From the NCBI RefSeq assembly GCF_022965805.1, contig NC_133101.1, positions 50,238,342 to 50,302,341 on the forward strand: a stretch of DNA of 64,000 nucleotides. Direction: 5' to 3'. The number at the start of each line of letters is the position of its first letter. The first letter of the stretch is position 1. This DNA comes from Primulina eburnea. Lineage: Eukaryota; Streptophyta; Magnoliopsida; Lamiales; Gesneriaceae. Positions 25,866 to 37,578 of this stretch are shown here, piece after piece. The translations under genes were made by a program, and so were the position numbers. A model generated the notes under the pieces. That model was given only the letters and a program-made list of their open reading frames with translations, ran no database searches and was not told the origin of the DNA.

Positions 25866-27074
25866 CAATTCAAACGGGTATTCGGGTCGGGTGTGGGTCG
25901 GTTATATCAAATCCGCCTCCATACCCGAACCCGAAAATCTCCATACCCGATTACCCAATTATTTAATCGGGTCTAAAAATCCCTCCATACTCTCTTCTAT
26001 TCGGTCGAGTATCGGATCCTCCAACGGATTCGGAGGAAATTGTCATCCCTACCGAGAACACCCAACTCGACAAGGACTTTCCCATTGTGCCTAGGACCTA
26101 GAAAACCGAACTAGCCCCTGGACCAACACCTTGAGCACCCACCTAGGACCCTAAGGAGCTAGCCTAGCCCAGCCCAGCCCAGCCCAAAGCCCCTGGCCGA
26201 GCCCCTTAAACCTGCGCAAGCTGCACAACCAGCGCCTGCACTCCTATGCTTCTTGGGTGGAGTCCTAGCTTGCTAGGACTCCTCCCCAGCCCTTGTGCTC
26301 GAGTCCTAGCATGGCTAGGACTCTCTCTCTGACTCACACATGACCTTAGCTAGCCATGGTCTCAGCCGAGCCCAAGCCTAGCCTTTAATTCCCAAAACCA
26401 AGCTTCTATGATACACCAACACAATTTCGGTTTCCAGCTTGTATTCTTAATGTCGTGCAGCATATTGGTGGTATATTAAGACTCTAAATTTCGTGTAAAA
26501 CCATTCCATATTAATACCCTATCCATGGCAGCCCCTTAAACAACATAAAAACATGATTTTGGAATAAAAAATCACAAGTTAATCACATGCATGTGCATAA
26601 CTACAAAAATAACAACTTGAGTGTTATGTTTTCATTGAAAATATGCTTAAACAATTATTATGGTGTGATAGATGTTTGAAGGAAAGATTATGACGTGCCG
26701 CACGAATAAACGTTGATGATTGAAGAACGACAACGAAGAGACGAAGGCTTTGAAAAACTCTAGCAACTCGGTGATTTTCCTTCAAATTTGATGTGTGTGC
26801 CGTGTGATTTGATGCAAGGGAGAGTTTGGAAATTGTTGTGGAAGAGGGCCGTGACTTGTGAAGGGTGTAGGGTAGGATTTTAGTTTTAAATAGTAATTAA
26901 AATCTTAATCAAACTCTAATTGTTAGCTTAAGCACATTAACAAGGTTAATTAGTGTAGTAGCCCGAATTCCAAATTGGGTAATTAACGGAGTATTGGTGA
27001 TTAAGAAGGTTTAATGTGTAATTTTGACCGAGTCATGATCGGACGGACCGAAGATGGTTCGGAAGCACCGAAGA

Positions 27075-27320
27075 GTTCGGAAGGTCCGAAGTGGGTTCGA
27101 TGGATCCGATCATTAGGTGTCAAGAGTTGATCGACACGTGGGAGTTCGGAAGGTCCGAAGTGAGTTCGGTGGATCCGATCATGAGGTGTCAAGAGCAGCT
27201 GGACACGTGCATGTTCGGACGGTCCGAAGTGTATAATCGGAGGATCCGATCATGAGCTGTCAAGAGCCAATGGACACGTAGCGTTCGGACGTTCCGAAGT
27301 GGTGTTCGGAGGATCCGAAC
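27075..27320 (+). repeat. Four 69-bp tandem repeats upstream of the LTR TATA box
   Basis: Units start at 27075, 27144, 27213 and 27283. Each has GTTCGGA(A/C)GGTCCGAAGTG, GGATCCGA, GTGTCAAGAG and ACACGT(G). The same array is at 28949-29194 in the second LTR. CACGTG (G-box) occurs in the first two units. The array ends just before TATAAATAG. Confidence 0.9.
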
Positions 27321-27326
27321 ATGGCC

Positions 27327-27335
27327 TATAAATAG
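27327..27335 (+). promoter_or_regulatory. LTR TATA box
   Basis: TATAAATAG directly downstream of the tandem array, repeated at 29201-29209. Confidence 0.75.
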
Positions 27336-28465
27336 TGCTCGAATTTCTCATTTTTGACTTGCCATTTCTTGAGATTGAATCTTTAGTGAGAAGTTTGGAA
27401 GGTTTCTAGGGTTAGTTGTTGGTCGAGCGATAGCCAAGAGCTGCCAGGAGTAGTAGCGTAGCGGCGCCTGAGTTACGAGGCAATCGACATCAAAGGGCTG
27501 TCGACGGACGAAGGTAAACCCTAAACCTTTGGTAGTACTAGGGAGTACTGGTTTTGCTAGCCGAGCATGGTAGTATTGTTCATTGGGTATGCTTTTGATG
27601 CGTAGGCTTGTGCTAGACCTGATTAGCGGTGTTGCGTAAGGCTAGGCTTGCTGTGATAGAGGTACGAAAGTACTATCCGAGATATCCTGGTTGAGTATAC
27701 ATTCTTATATGTGTTGCATGATTATGTGGTGCATTGATATATGTCATATGATGCATGCTATTATGTCACGTTTATTACTGCACGTTGCATTTCATGTTGA
27801 GCCGTACCTTCTTCGAGATAGCCTTTACTGTTGAGCTGTATCTCTTTCGAGATAAGCTATATCTTGGGGCCGCTCAGCCCTGTCTTGTGGACGCATGGAC
27901 ACCGAGAGTACACAGTGGCCGACGGGTCGGGAGGGCTTCGGTGGTCCGGGACATTTTAGGTCCACGTCTGTCTTGTAGTGGATGCAGTGACCCAGAGGTT
28001 GGACCGCGCGGCACTATCCACTTGGCGCCTCTAGACTGAGCATTGTTGAGATCCTTTTGTGACTCCTGTTTCTTGACTACCCCGGTATCATGATCATAGC
28101 ATGTGCATTTCATATAGGTCTGTATACTCATACTTTTGTACTGGGCGTTCTTATCGCTCACGTCCTCGGTTTTGTTTATTCTTGGACACCCCATTCCCAC
28201 GGGGCAGGCCTCAGGTTGGACAGCTCAGGAGGAGCAGGAGGAGGACGTTGAGTAGCTGGTTGGTTTAGTTTATCGGTATTGTTTTGATTTCGATATGGTT
28301 GTACCAGATATTCTTTACCTTATTTTGAGTTGTTATAGACTTCGATTGGGTTGTATAATCGGTATAGTTGTTGACTTTTTCCGCTGTTATCTCTGATTAT
28401 TGTTTATTAGGTTAATTGCATGCTTAGTTTTTGATTAGTAGGTGATTCTGGAACGGGTCACTACA

Positions 28466-28827
28466 TTTATGGTATCAGAGCATGCGTACGATTTTGGGAT
28501 ATAGATTCTGTTTTGGGATTTCCGTTGACCATTTTACTAGTTTCCCTATTCTATGTTGTAGCAATGGCTGACCACTTTGGTGATGAGAGTAGTCAGGGAA
28601 GTGTAGGTCGTTGGGGTGACCAGGACGATTTGTTAAGCGTCATAAGTTACCGCATGTTTCTCTAGACGTCATTCTTTCTGTTTCTACTCCGATGGGTCAT
28701 TCGGTTTTAGCCAAGCGTCTAGTGATGGGTTGTCCCTTAGATTTGGAGGGTAATGATGTTGTTATTTTCGTTTTGTTCATTCTCTTGCCTTGATTTCGAG
28801 GACGAAATCTTTTTAAGGGGGGGAGAA
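28466..28827 (+). pseudogene. Remnant internal region: primer site, gag start, pol tail
   Basis: TGGTATCAGAGCATG at 28470 is the primer site. A gag-like start at 28564 is followed by stops. CTTGATTTCGAGGACGAAATC and AAGGGGGGGAGAA near 28793-28827 are the typical gypsy 3' end and polypurine tract. The pol core is missing. Confidence 0.85.
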
Positions 28828-30976
28828 TGTAGTAGCCCGAATTCCAAATTGGGTAATTAACGGAGTATTGGTGATTAAGAAGGTTTAATGTGTAATTTTG
28901 ACCGAGTCATGATCGGACGGACCGAAGATGGTTCGGAAGCACCGAAGAGTTCGGAAGGTCCGAAGTGGGTTCGATGGATCCGATCATTAGGTGTCAAGAG
29001 TTGATCGACACGTGGGAGTTCGGAAGGTCCGAAGTGAGTTCGGTGGATCCGATCATGAGGTGTCAAGAGCAGCTGGACACGTGCATGTTCGGACGGTCCG
29101 AAGTGTATAATCGGAGGATCCGATCATGAGCTGTCAAGAGCCAATGGACACGTAGCGTTCGGACGTTCCGAAGTGGTGTTCGGAGGATCCGAACATGGCC
29201 TATAAATAGTGCTCGAATTTCTCATTTTTGACTTGCCATTTCTTGAGATTGAATCTTTAGTGAGAAGTTTGGAAGGTTTCTAGGGTTAGTTGTTGGTCGA
29301 GCGATAGCCAAGAGCTGCCAGGAGTAGTAGCGTAGCGGCGCCTGAGTTACGAGGCAATCGACATCAAAGGGCTGTCGACGGACGAAGGTAAACCCTAAAC
29401 CTTTGGTAGTACTAGGGAGTACTGGTTTTGCTAGCCGAGCATGGTAGTATTGTTCATTGGGTATGCTTTTGATGCGTAGGCTTGTGCTAGACCTGATTAG
29501 CGGTGTTGCGTAAGGCTAGGCTTGCTGTGATAGAGGTACGAAAGTACTATCCGAGATATCCTGGTTGAGTATACATTCTTATATGTGTTGCATGATTATG
29601 TGGTGCATTGATATATGTCATATGATGCATGCTATTATGTCACGTTTATTACTGCACGTTGCATTTCATGTTGAGCCGTACCTTCTTCGAGATAGCCTTT
29701 ACTGTTGAGCTGTATCTCTTTCGAGATAAGCTATATCTTGGGGCCGCTCAGCCCTGTCTTGTGGACGCATGGACACCGAGAGTACACAGTGGCCGACGGG
29801 TCGGGAGGGCTTCGGTGGTCCGGGACATTTTAGGTCCACGTCTGTCTTGTAGTGGATGCAGTGACCCAGAGGTTGGACCGCGCGGCACTATCCACTTGGC
29901 GCCTCTAGACTGAGCATTGTTGAGATCCTTTTGTGACTCCTGTTTCTTGACTACCCCGGTATCATGATCATAGCATGTGCATTTCATATAGGTCTGTATA
30001 CTCATACTTTTGTACTGGGCGTTCTTATCGCTCACGTCCTCGGTTTTGTTTATTCTTGGACACCCCATTCCCACGGGGCAGGCCTCAGGTTGGACAGCTC
30101 AGGAGGAGCAGGAGGAGGACGTTGAGTAGCTGGTTGGTTTAGTTTATCGGTATTGTTTTGATTTCGATATGGTTGTACCAGATATTCTTTACCTTATTTT
30201 GAGTTGTTATAGACTTCGATTGGGTTGTATAATCGGTATAGTTGTTGACTTTTTCCGCTGTTATCTCTGATTATTGTTTATTAGGTTAATTGCATGCTTA
30301 GTTTTTGATTAGTAGGTGATTCTGGAACGGGTCACTACAATTAGGCCCATTTATTCCAGTACTGTTTAATTAAAATATTTTGTTTAGAAAAGTTTGTGAA
30401 TTTATTAGCCGAGTTGATAAAACGTTCGTAGTTTTGTTGAAAAATCAACACCGATAAAAATTATGTCCCGACGTATAAAATCATCTCAAAACTCTTTATT
30501 TTCAAAAATAAGAAAAAGCACCCATCATAAATAATTAAAAACAATTATTTAGTAAAACCATTTTCTATTTTTCAGTTATCGGTCTCTGTTCCTCGATCGC
30601 AACTTGAATAACATTTAAGAATACATTTTAATGCAATAATGTAGAAAAGTATATTTTAAACATGTCTATATGCACAACATAATTAATTTATGTAATTAAA
30701 CAATTAATTGAAATACACAAGGAATTTAATAACTTGTATGCATGTGGTTCGTGTGGCCTTCAAATTTTTGGGGCGTTATAAATATGATATAAAAAGATTA
30801 TATCATTACACAAATTATTAAAAAGGGAAATTGCTCATAAATCCTAAACCCAAACTTAACTTGCCCATAACTCCCTAGCCATCAAAAACTCTCTTTTAAC
30901 TCCCTAAACCTATAAAATTGACAAAACTACACTTATTCTCTATTTTCTTTTAATTGATCCTCCGCGATTTCGAAAA

Positions 30977-30988
30977 TGGTATCAGAGC
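30977..30988 (+). other. Viral minus-strand primer site (tRNA-Met)
   Basis: TGGTATCAGAGC, the caulimovirid primer site that conventionally marks genome position 1. The integrated copy starts close to it. Confidence 0.88.
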
Positions 30989-31213
30989 GAATGGTTAATT
31001 TATTTCAAACACAAAGTTTATTACTACTAGTAACTAATTGAATGAGAAGGAGAATTTTGAAAAAATTATGAATACGAACTACGGTTCGAGAAAAATAATT
31101 TACAAGGAATATTCCAAAATCTTGGAATATAAACAAGGGCATCTAACTATTGTTAGATATCAGAAACAGAAAGGGAAGCTACTGCACCCTCAGGTAAAAT
31201 ATCAGGTAAACTT

Positions 31214-31585
31214 ATGATTCAAACAAATAAGTTTCTGGAGATAGTTTCAGATTCCTCTAATCTCTCTTCAGATCTTAGAGAAATTCAGAAGATAGTACAA
31301 AATTATGGCAATATGCTATATTTTGTACCACAAAGAGTTGAGAAAATCCTTGAAACCCAGGAAGAAATTCTTGGAATATTAAAGGATATTCAAACAAGAA
31401 TTCAGAAACTGGAACAACAACCCAGTTCCAGTAGACGAACTTCAGGAGGTTGGTTACCACCATCTTTTGGTACTGAACCTTTGTTACATCAACAAGGGAA
31501 GGCCAGAGTGGTGTCAAAACCTTTGACTGAAGAAGAAAAGATGATCAATCTAATCAAGTCTGTCTCAGAAAAGAAATTTATCTGA
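31214..31585 (+). CDS. Viral ORF1, small coiled-coil protein
   Basis: An open frame of 123 codons with a heptad-like helical central segment (residues about 15-70) and a basic, serine-rich C-terminal half. Solendoviruses have a small first ORF of unclear role, and a coiled-coil virion-associated protein is one possibility. Its TGA overlaps the ATG of the next frame (TGATG at 31583-31587), as in polycistronic pararetroviral RNAs. It appears unbroken, though the start is not certain. Confidence 0.6.
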   Translation: MIQTNKFLEIVSDSSNLSSDLREIQKIVQNYGNMLYFVPQRVEKILETQEEILGILKDIQTRIQKLEQQPSSSRRTSGGWLPPSFGTEPLLHQQGKARVVSKPLTEEEKMINLIKSVSEKKFI

Positions 31586-33024
31586 TGACAACTTTAGAAA
31601 GGATTGGTTTAGAGGATCTACAAGAGCTTGCAGAATCTTTCGCAAATCTCAAAGTAGTAGATATAAAGATGAACACAGCAGTAGGTGAAACACCACCTGC
31701 TATAACCTGGTCATCTTCTCAAAACCACCTAGGGAAAGTGTGGGATCTCGGAATGTAAACATGAGAGAATCTCAATCTGATTTCCATACTGGTGGAGGAT
31801 CACACCCAGCAGGGACAAAGGCAAGGAGAAATCAAATTCCTTTGCACCAAACACCCTATGGGAAAACTGTTTTGGATCCTAAACATCCTTACGGGGTTAT
31901 GCTTAACCTTGATGTATTAGATTTCAAAAACAGAGAAGATCTCATAGATGATTGGACATCTGCTATGAGAATTGCAGCAGGAACACTCGATCTCAACAAA
32001 AAAGGATTCATTAAACTTTTGGAAATGAGTCTTATAGGATCAGTGAAAATTTCTTGGGACATGACTTCATTAGACATGAAGGAATCAGTCCTAGCTGGTG
32101 AATCTCTTAGTGAGATCGCTGGAAAAATGGCTACCCTATTTAAAGCACATTTTATAGGGGTAGACTATTTCAACAGTCAAGATACAGAGAAGAAGAAGAA
32201 ATACACTCAAGCTCTGTATAGTCTTGAATTACATGATATATGTTTAGTAGATGAATACATTATGTTATTCACCAAATATAGATGGAATTCAGGAGTCGAA
32301 GAAGATATAGCTATGCAGCTTTTCTTCGCAAAAATGCCAAGCCCTTGGAGAGAAATGCTCATAAGGGAATATGTACCTGGAAACCCAGATACACTGGCAC
32401 GAAGAGCCTCTTTCCTCAAAGGAAAATTGGCATAATGGTGTCACATGGCAGCATTACAAAAGAATTACAAACGCTTAAAGGGTATCAACAAAAGAACTGC
32501 TTTGTGTTGTAAAGAAAATGATCTTCCAACAATTATTGGAAGTAAACCACAGAAGTAAAAAAGGAAAAGTTTCAGGACTCATCCTTACACCCGAAGTGGA
32601 AGAAGTTCTTGGAAACCAAGAACTGTTTGGTCTAGACAGAAAGTCAGATCTTACAAATCTGGACAAAGAAGTGGACCATCAAGAAGTAGGATATCATCCC
32701 AAGCATCGAGTTCATCTCGAAGCACAGGAAGAACACTTACAAAGAAAACTTTCAGAAGAGCTCATACTAGGGCTAATGAAAGTTTCAAGGACTGTAATTG
32801 CTGGACATGTGGAGCAAGAGGTCATATCTCGACCAACTGTCCAGAAAATGAAAAAAAAGGTATTAAACGCTTTGATCCTACCCCGGATATTGAAGAAGCA
32901 GTTTATTACCAAGATCTTATTCAAGTATACCGATTTGAGGACATCGCCTCAGATGAAAGTATATATGAAGAAGAAGTCTTAAGTCAGGAAGAATCTGATG
33001 GAACAGAATCGGACTCTGACTGAA
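31585..33024 (+). pseudogene. Viral capsid (coat protein) region with CCHC zinc knuckle, broken
   Basis: The ATG at 31585 overlaps the ORF1 stop. That frame closes at 31758 and the capsid core is open in another frame at 31740-32435, so one shift is needed. The core contains the helical capsid domain of caulimovirids (YIMLFTKYRW, then PWREM near its end). A stop at 32433-32435 interrupts it. The same frame later has a perfect CCHC knuckle at 32799-32840 (C-X2-C-X4-H-X4-C), followed by an acidic tail ending in TGA at 33022-33024. It would package viral RNA or DNA; as it stands it is not intact. Confidence 0.8.
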
Positions 33025-33027
33025 GAC

Positions 33028-34231
33028 GAGGTGTTTCGACACGAAACACAGGAAGATCTGTCTGGGTTTTTCAGTCAGACAACAATATCTCATAACATGG
33101 TTCAAAGAATCATGAGAGAAAATCCGAGTCTACAGAGATATCAAGGTTTCTCTGCAGGATAGGTAGAAAAGTTCTTAGGAAGTATTGGCCTAAGAAACAG
33201 AAAGCATCATCTAATCTATAAAGTTTCTAGAAGGGAAATGGCAATCCCAATGGAACTTACAGGAAATAGAATGGAGATGCAGTTAATTCCTTCCGAAGAA
33301 ATTAAGGAGGAATTACAAAAACTCAAGATAGAAGTAGCAAGGACTATGTCCTGGATTCATATCGGAGCAATCCAAATCATGATAAAGGCTACTTTCAAAG
33401 AAGGGATAGATTCACCTATTGATATTGCTATTTGTGATAAAAGAATGGGGAACTACAAGATTCAGTACTGGGAACAATCTCAGGAAATCTCTGTGCGGGA
33501 AAGATTGTAGGAGTAATCTATCCAAGGATAGCCTACAACCTGGCAGATCGAGATTTTAGCCGAGCCTTGACATTGCATCAGAACTTCAAGGAAAAAAGGC
33601 TGATGAAAGAAGGTAATAGACCATATTCTATTACCTATCAAATTTCATATGATCTATATAATACACATCATTCTGAATTGTTTATTAGAAATGAGTTTAT
33701 TGAAATCCCTGAGATATTCGAAAAAGTTGCTCAGGCAATTTATCCAGAAAGAGTCGAGTTTCCTTTAATACAGGAAACAGATATCCAGATCTAAGACAAA
33801 CCGATTCTGCAGAGGAATCAAAGTCTTAGACTGGAATCAAGAAGACTATCTTTTCAAGGAGATAGAATTACAAGCTATAGATGGGATAAAAAGCCTATCA
33901 TAGAAACCCAACAGGAGTTGAAAAGTTTTTCTACAATAGGAAAACTTAGATGCCCAGAAGGGTGGAAGGAGGTAGAAATAGTATTTGACATTACAAAGCA
34001 AATGAATCAATTTCCTTGTAATTCAATATACTATTTGGAACAACCTGCGATAGGAACTTACCAAGGACTGATTAATATCGGAGAATTGGAAATCCATATT
34101 CAAGGAATTCCAGGAAAAGAATCAGATTGACTGATTCTCGGATTAGAGTTTCTCGAGGAACACAAACCTTGGAAACGTCTAGAGAATGGAATGGAGTTTA
34201 TGGCAGAGGATAAAATGTGGAAAATCCAATG
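33028..34231 (+). pseudogene. Viral movement protein region, broken
   Basis: Segments in different frames (to 33162, 33238-33510, 33567-33794, 33918-34130 and on to about 34231) carry sequence resembling the 30K-type movement protein of pararetroviruses, including SWIHIGAIQIMIKATF near 33350 and a downstream DLYNTHHSE stretch. In solendoviruses and cavemoviruses this domain follows the capsid in one polyprotein. At least two stops and several frame changes break it. The last part (33918-34231) is unassigned. Confidence 0.65.
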
Positions 34232-36253
34232 ACCACAAGTCCATTTTCCATATACATTCCAGTAGGAATGTTATATGAACAATATAAGGCAGAATACTTT
34301 GCTGCTTATATTGATTCAGGGGCTGGAATCTGCACGGCAAAACGAGGAGTTTTTCCAAATAATTTGGAAGAAGAACTACCAAAGATTGCTGGAAGAGATT
34401 TTTCTAGAAGAATCTTAATCTTATGTAAAGGGATTAAGATGACTGAAATTATGATTGGTGGTGCTGGACAAACACCTTGGTACAAGGTAAAGACACCACC
34501 AATTTATTTTCATGATACAGGAGCTGACATATTGTTAGGAAATAATTTTCTACAAATGTTCAAGTCCTATACACAAGAAAATGAGACTAGAAGATTAGTG
34601 TTCACAACACCATGTGATCACAAAATCATAGTCCAGAGACTTCGAGAGGCATTTTACAAAAAATTGTCAATCCAGTTTCGCAGCAAGCGTGGTGATTCAG
34701 GAAAACTTCTGAACCCAAAAATGAAGGATTCTAGACGGTTTGGAGAAACAATGCTCCAGTTAAGAGCAGATCAAGTACTCCAACCAGAAGATATAGAATG
34801 CCTTAAGATAACTCTACAAACAAATGAAGTAGAGTTCGAATCTAAGGTGTCATTGGAAGATGTCAAGAGAAGGATCAAAGAAAACTACAATGAAGATCCC
34901 TTGGCATGGTGGGACAGAAATCAACTCAGGGCTTGCCTTAAGATCAAGGAAGGCAAAGAGTATGAATTTGTCCGTTGTAAACCCATCCCAATGAACATCA
35001 TTGATCAAAGGGATATGCAGATTATAATCAAGGAACATTTGGACCTTGGTTTGATCAAAGCAGGTACGTCACCATATAGCAGTCCAGGTTTTCTGGTAAG
35101 AAATCATGGTGAGATAAAACGAGGTAAACCCAGATTGGTTATTAATTATCAAGAAATTAATAAAATTCTGGAGTTTGATGGGTATTTTATACCAAGCAGA
35201 GAACAGCTAATCAGTTGCATACGCAATGCAAAGATATTCTCTAAATTTGATTGTAAATCCGGATTTTATCAGATTCGGATGGAGGAAGGAAGCAAGAAAT
35301 TCACAGCTTTCTCCACACCTCAAGGACATTATATTTGGGAAGTGTTACCAATGGGATTGGCTAATTCACCCCAGATATTTCAAAGAAAGATGGATAATCT
35401 TTTTAAAGATTATTTTAAGTTTATGTTTGTTTATATTGATGATGTTTTAATAGCATCTAAAGATATGAATGAACATGTTAAACATCTGGAGATTTTCTCT
35501 AATGTTTGCAAGAAAGAAGGACTGGTTTTATCTGAAAAAAAAGCAGTCATTGCTACAAGAAAGATTGAATTCCTCGGAATTGAAATCGATGAGTCAGTAA
35601 TAATTCTGCAAGACCACATAGTTGAATAGGTGCAGAATTTTCCAGAAAGTCTCAAAGACAAGAAACAACTTCAAAGTTTCTTAGGAGTTGTTAATTTTTC
35701 TATGATGTTTATCAAAAACCTAGCAAAACACAGGAAAGTGTTCAGTCCATTATTAAAGAAAGATGCAAGGTTTATATGGACAAAAAAACACACAGAAGGA
35801 CTTATCCATTTAAAGGAGGTTTGTAAAAATCTTCCAAAAATGGCTATTCCTCAAGATGAAGATGATCTGGTATTGTATACCGATGCCAGTGATCATTGGT
35901 GGGCAGCAGTTCTTACTAAGCTCACACCAGATGGAGAACAACCATGCAGATATTGTAGTGGATTATTCTCAGATGCAGAAGCAATAAGATGGCATATCCA
36001 CGAAAAGGAATTTTATGCAGTAAAGAGGGCTTTTGAAAAATGGCCATTATTTTTACTGGCAAAGAAATTCACTTTGAAAGTTGATAATACACAAGTTAAA
36101 GCTTTTTTGAGGAATAGAATTGAGTCTAAACCCGAGAAGGCTAGATTATTACGATGGCAAGCACTATGTCAGAATTATATTTTTGATATTGTGATAATCA
36201 AATCTCATGAAAATATTCTTGCAGGTTTTTTGACAAGAGATGGACAGCATTGA
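34217..36253 (+). pseudogene. Viral protease-reverse transcriptase-RNase H polyprotein, one internal stop
   Basis: The frame is continuous over 2037 nt except for one in-frame TAG at 35627-35629. The order is an aspartic protease (DSGAG near 34314, with a second conserved block TGADILLGNNF), reverse transcriptase (catalytic YIDD near 35437) and RNase H (YTDASDHWW near 35880). It ends with the short typical tail and no integrase. It overlaps the next ORF by 14 nt. With a single lesion over 679 codons, it is the best preserved viral gene here. Confidence 0.92.
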
Positions 36254-37578
36254 CATTGATGCTATTATCAAGATGCAGAGACATTTGAGGGAACACCTTG
36301 AAATGCTTCAAACCGAGTTTAACAAGTTGGCCGTTGACGCAGAAGTTGCGGGAAGGCTACAACAAGCTGATAAGAGAATTGTCTCTGATCGAATTACAGG
36401 TTGTTTACAGGCATATACTCAGTTATGGTCTGTAATGCAAAGGTCTATCCTCCAAGGCATTGAGAAACCATTGGTTTCCCAAATGGAGAGTTTTCGAGTA
36501 CAGGACTCTATACCTGTAGCGGGGGATTCAAATACCCCTTGCACAAGTGTTAAGTCGGGATCATCACCAGATGAGTCGGCTAAAACAAAAATTGAGACTC
36601 CTGATCCTTATCTTGAGTCTTCAAGTCAGCCCTTCACCTCGGGAATTGAAGAGGGAGAGATCAACCTTAGGCCTCGAATTGACAAAGGCAAAACTAAGGT
36701 TGATATTAATGAAAGTGTAATTTCTCCATTTCAGGTTTATCAGCCGAATTGGGAGAAATTGAAAACAAGAATCGGAATCAACCCAGCCACTAACAGGGTT
36801 GATGTTTCAGGAAAATATCCAAGGGTATGGATTAAACAAAATTCATATCCAAAGGAGGTTAAAGCATGGTATGAATTCGGGGCTCTTGCCTCAGTTTATA
36901 CTACATCACCCAGCTTTCCGGAAATCTCAGGTCTACCAAAGTGGATCCAGGAAGCTGTTCACGAGACTTGGGCAAATAACGATTATTTGTCCAGAGGAGA
37001 TGTTTTGGAGCTATACTTCTTTAACAGAACCTGCAGAAAAAGGCTCCCATGAAGCCTTTCATTTCATTAAGTTAAGGAGGCCGGATATAAATGTTTAAAA
37101 ATTTATCAAGGACCCTCCGACAGAAGAAACACCCCTGGTTGCTTCAATCTCTGAAGATGATATGTCTACCACAAGAGCTTGGGGTCTATGGGTCTATCTT
37201 ACTGAGATGGATAAAGTTAAGTTTCCGTTCAAATTTTATAACCATTCAGTGAACGGATCATTCCTGTTAAATACCATGACAGGAAAAACAACAAGTTTTG
37301 CAGAAGATTTATTTGAGAAAAAGAGAAATCTTTTGTGGAACAGCAAGCTGCCGGCCAGTAAAGAAACTCGCCGAAAATTCTGTAACATGGCACATATAGG
37401 AAGATGGTCAGAAAACATCTGCCTTGAATGCCAAAACCAGAAGGAACCTGAATTCGGTAAAGGATTCAAACCGAGATCTGATCGAAAACACTTTACCGAC
37501 ACAAGCACAAGTGGGGATGGACCACAATCACGTTTTCCTCGAGGACAGCGAAAGCCAAAGATTCATCGACAAAATTAA
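36240..37578 (+). pseudogene. Viral transactivator/viroplasmin-like ORF4, one frameshift and one stop
   Basis: The start ATG (36240) lies inside the end of the pol ORF. The first frame is open to 37052. The C-terminal part continues in another frame, with a TAA at 37096-37098, to 37578. The N-terminal part is helical; a Ser/Pro-rich acidic linker follows, then a central domain (WEKLKTRIGINP, YPRVWIKQ) and a basic C-terminus. By position and character it corresponds to the inclusion-body/translation transactivator of related viruses, which allows reinitiation on polycistronic RNA. Confidence 0.75.

Larger units (their letters stand above)
20943..26051. mobile_element. hAT-like non-autonomous element with 8-bp duplication
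   Basis: It begins TAGGGATGACAAT and ends ATTGTCATCCCTA, perfect 13-bp terminal inverted repeats. The flanks are CCGAGAAC at 20935-20942 and 26052-26059, an exact 8-bp target duplication, the hallmark of hAT elements. Subterminal ATACCC/CCGAACCC repeats are present at both ends. Its own length is about 1.08 kb once the LTR element at 21627-25652 is removed. No transposase is visible. Confidence 0.88.
26954..30339 (+). mobile_element. Short non-autonomous LTR element with very similar LTRs and TSD
   Basis: LTRs 26954-28465 and 28828-30339 are both 1512 bp (TGTAGTAGCCCG...GGTCACTACA) and I saw no difference between them. The exact duplication ATTAG flanks the element (26949-26953 and 30340-30344). 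Only 362 bp of internal DNA remain: a tRNA-Met primer site, a gag start (ATG at 28564, MADHFGDES...), and the usual pol tail with a polypurine tract. It is a deletion derivative of a gypsy element that transposed recently. Confidence 0.95.
19205..30780 (-). mobile_element. Solo gypsy-type LTR split by later insertions
   Basis: On the minus strand it starts TATAACGCCCCAAAAATTTGAAGG at 30780 and closely follows the LTR that begins at 63698 (TGTAACGTCCCAAAAATTTG). The other end, near 19205-19500, contains the 'AGTGAGTCTAAAGACTCAACAC' block also seen in the LTR at 51965-54717. Removing the hAT element (20943-26051) and the LTR element (26954-30339) leaves about 3.06 kb, a normal length for this type. 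No primer site or coding region adjoins it, so a solo LTR is likely. The left border is uncertain. Confidence 0.7.

Noticed and set aside
27075..27320. CRISPR-like appearance of regular repeats
   Set aside because: Units are contiguous and lie in plant LTRs upstream of a TATA box; there are no spacers of unique sequence or cas genes.
27755..30074. Pairs of identical ORFs of 94 and 108 codons at 27755/29629 (+) and 27874/29748 (-)
   Set aside because: They are duplicated only because they lie in the two LTRs of one element; opposite-strand overlap and lack of any recognisable domain argue against genes.
33918..34231. Second protease domain after the viral movement protein
   Set aside because: A 'LILGLEFL'-like stretch resembles a protease C-terminal motif, but no Asp-Thr/Ser-Gly triad precedes it; left unassigned.
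35627..35629. TAG in the viral pol read as a programmed readthrough site
   Set aside because: It falls between the RT and RNase H, where related viruses have no such signal, and other frames of this copy also carry lesions; a nonsense mutation is simpler.
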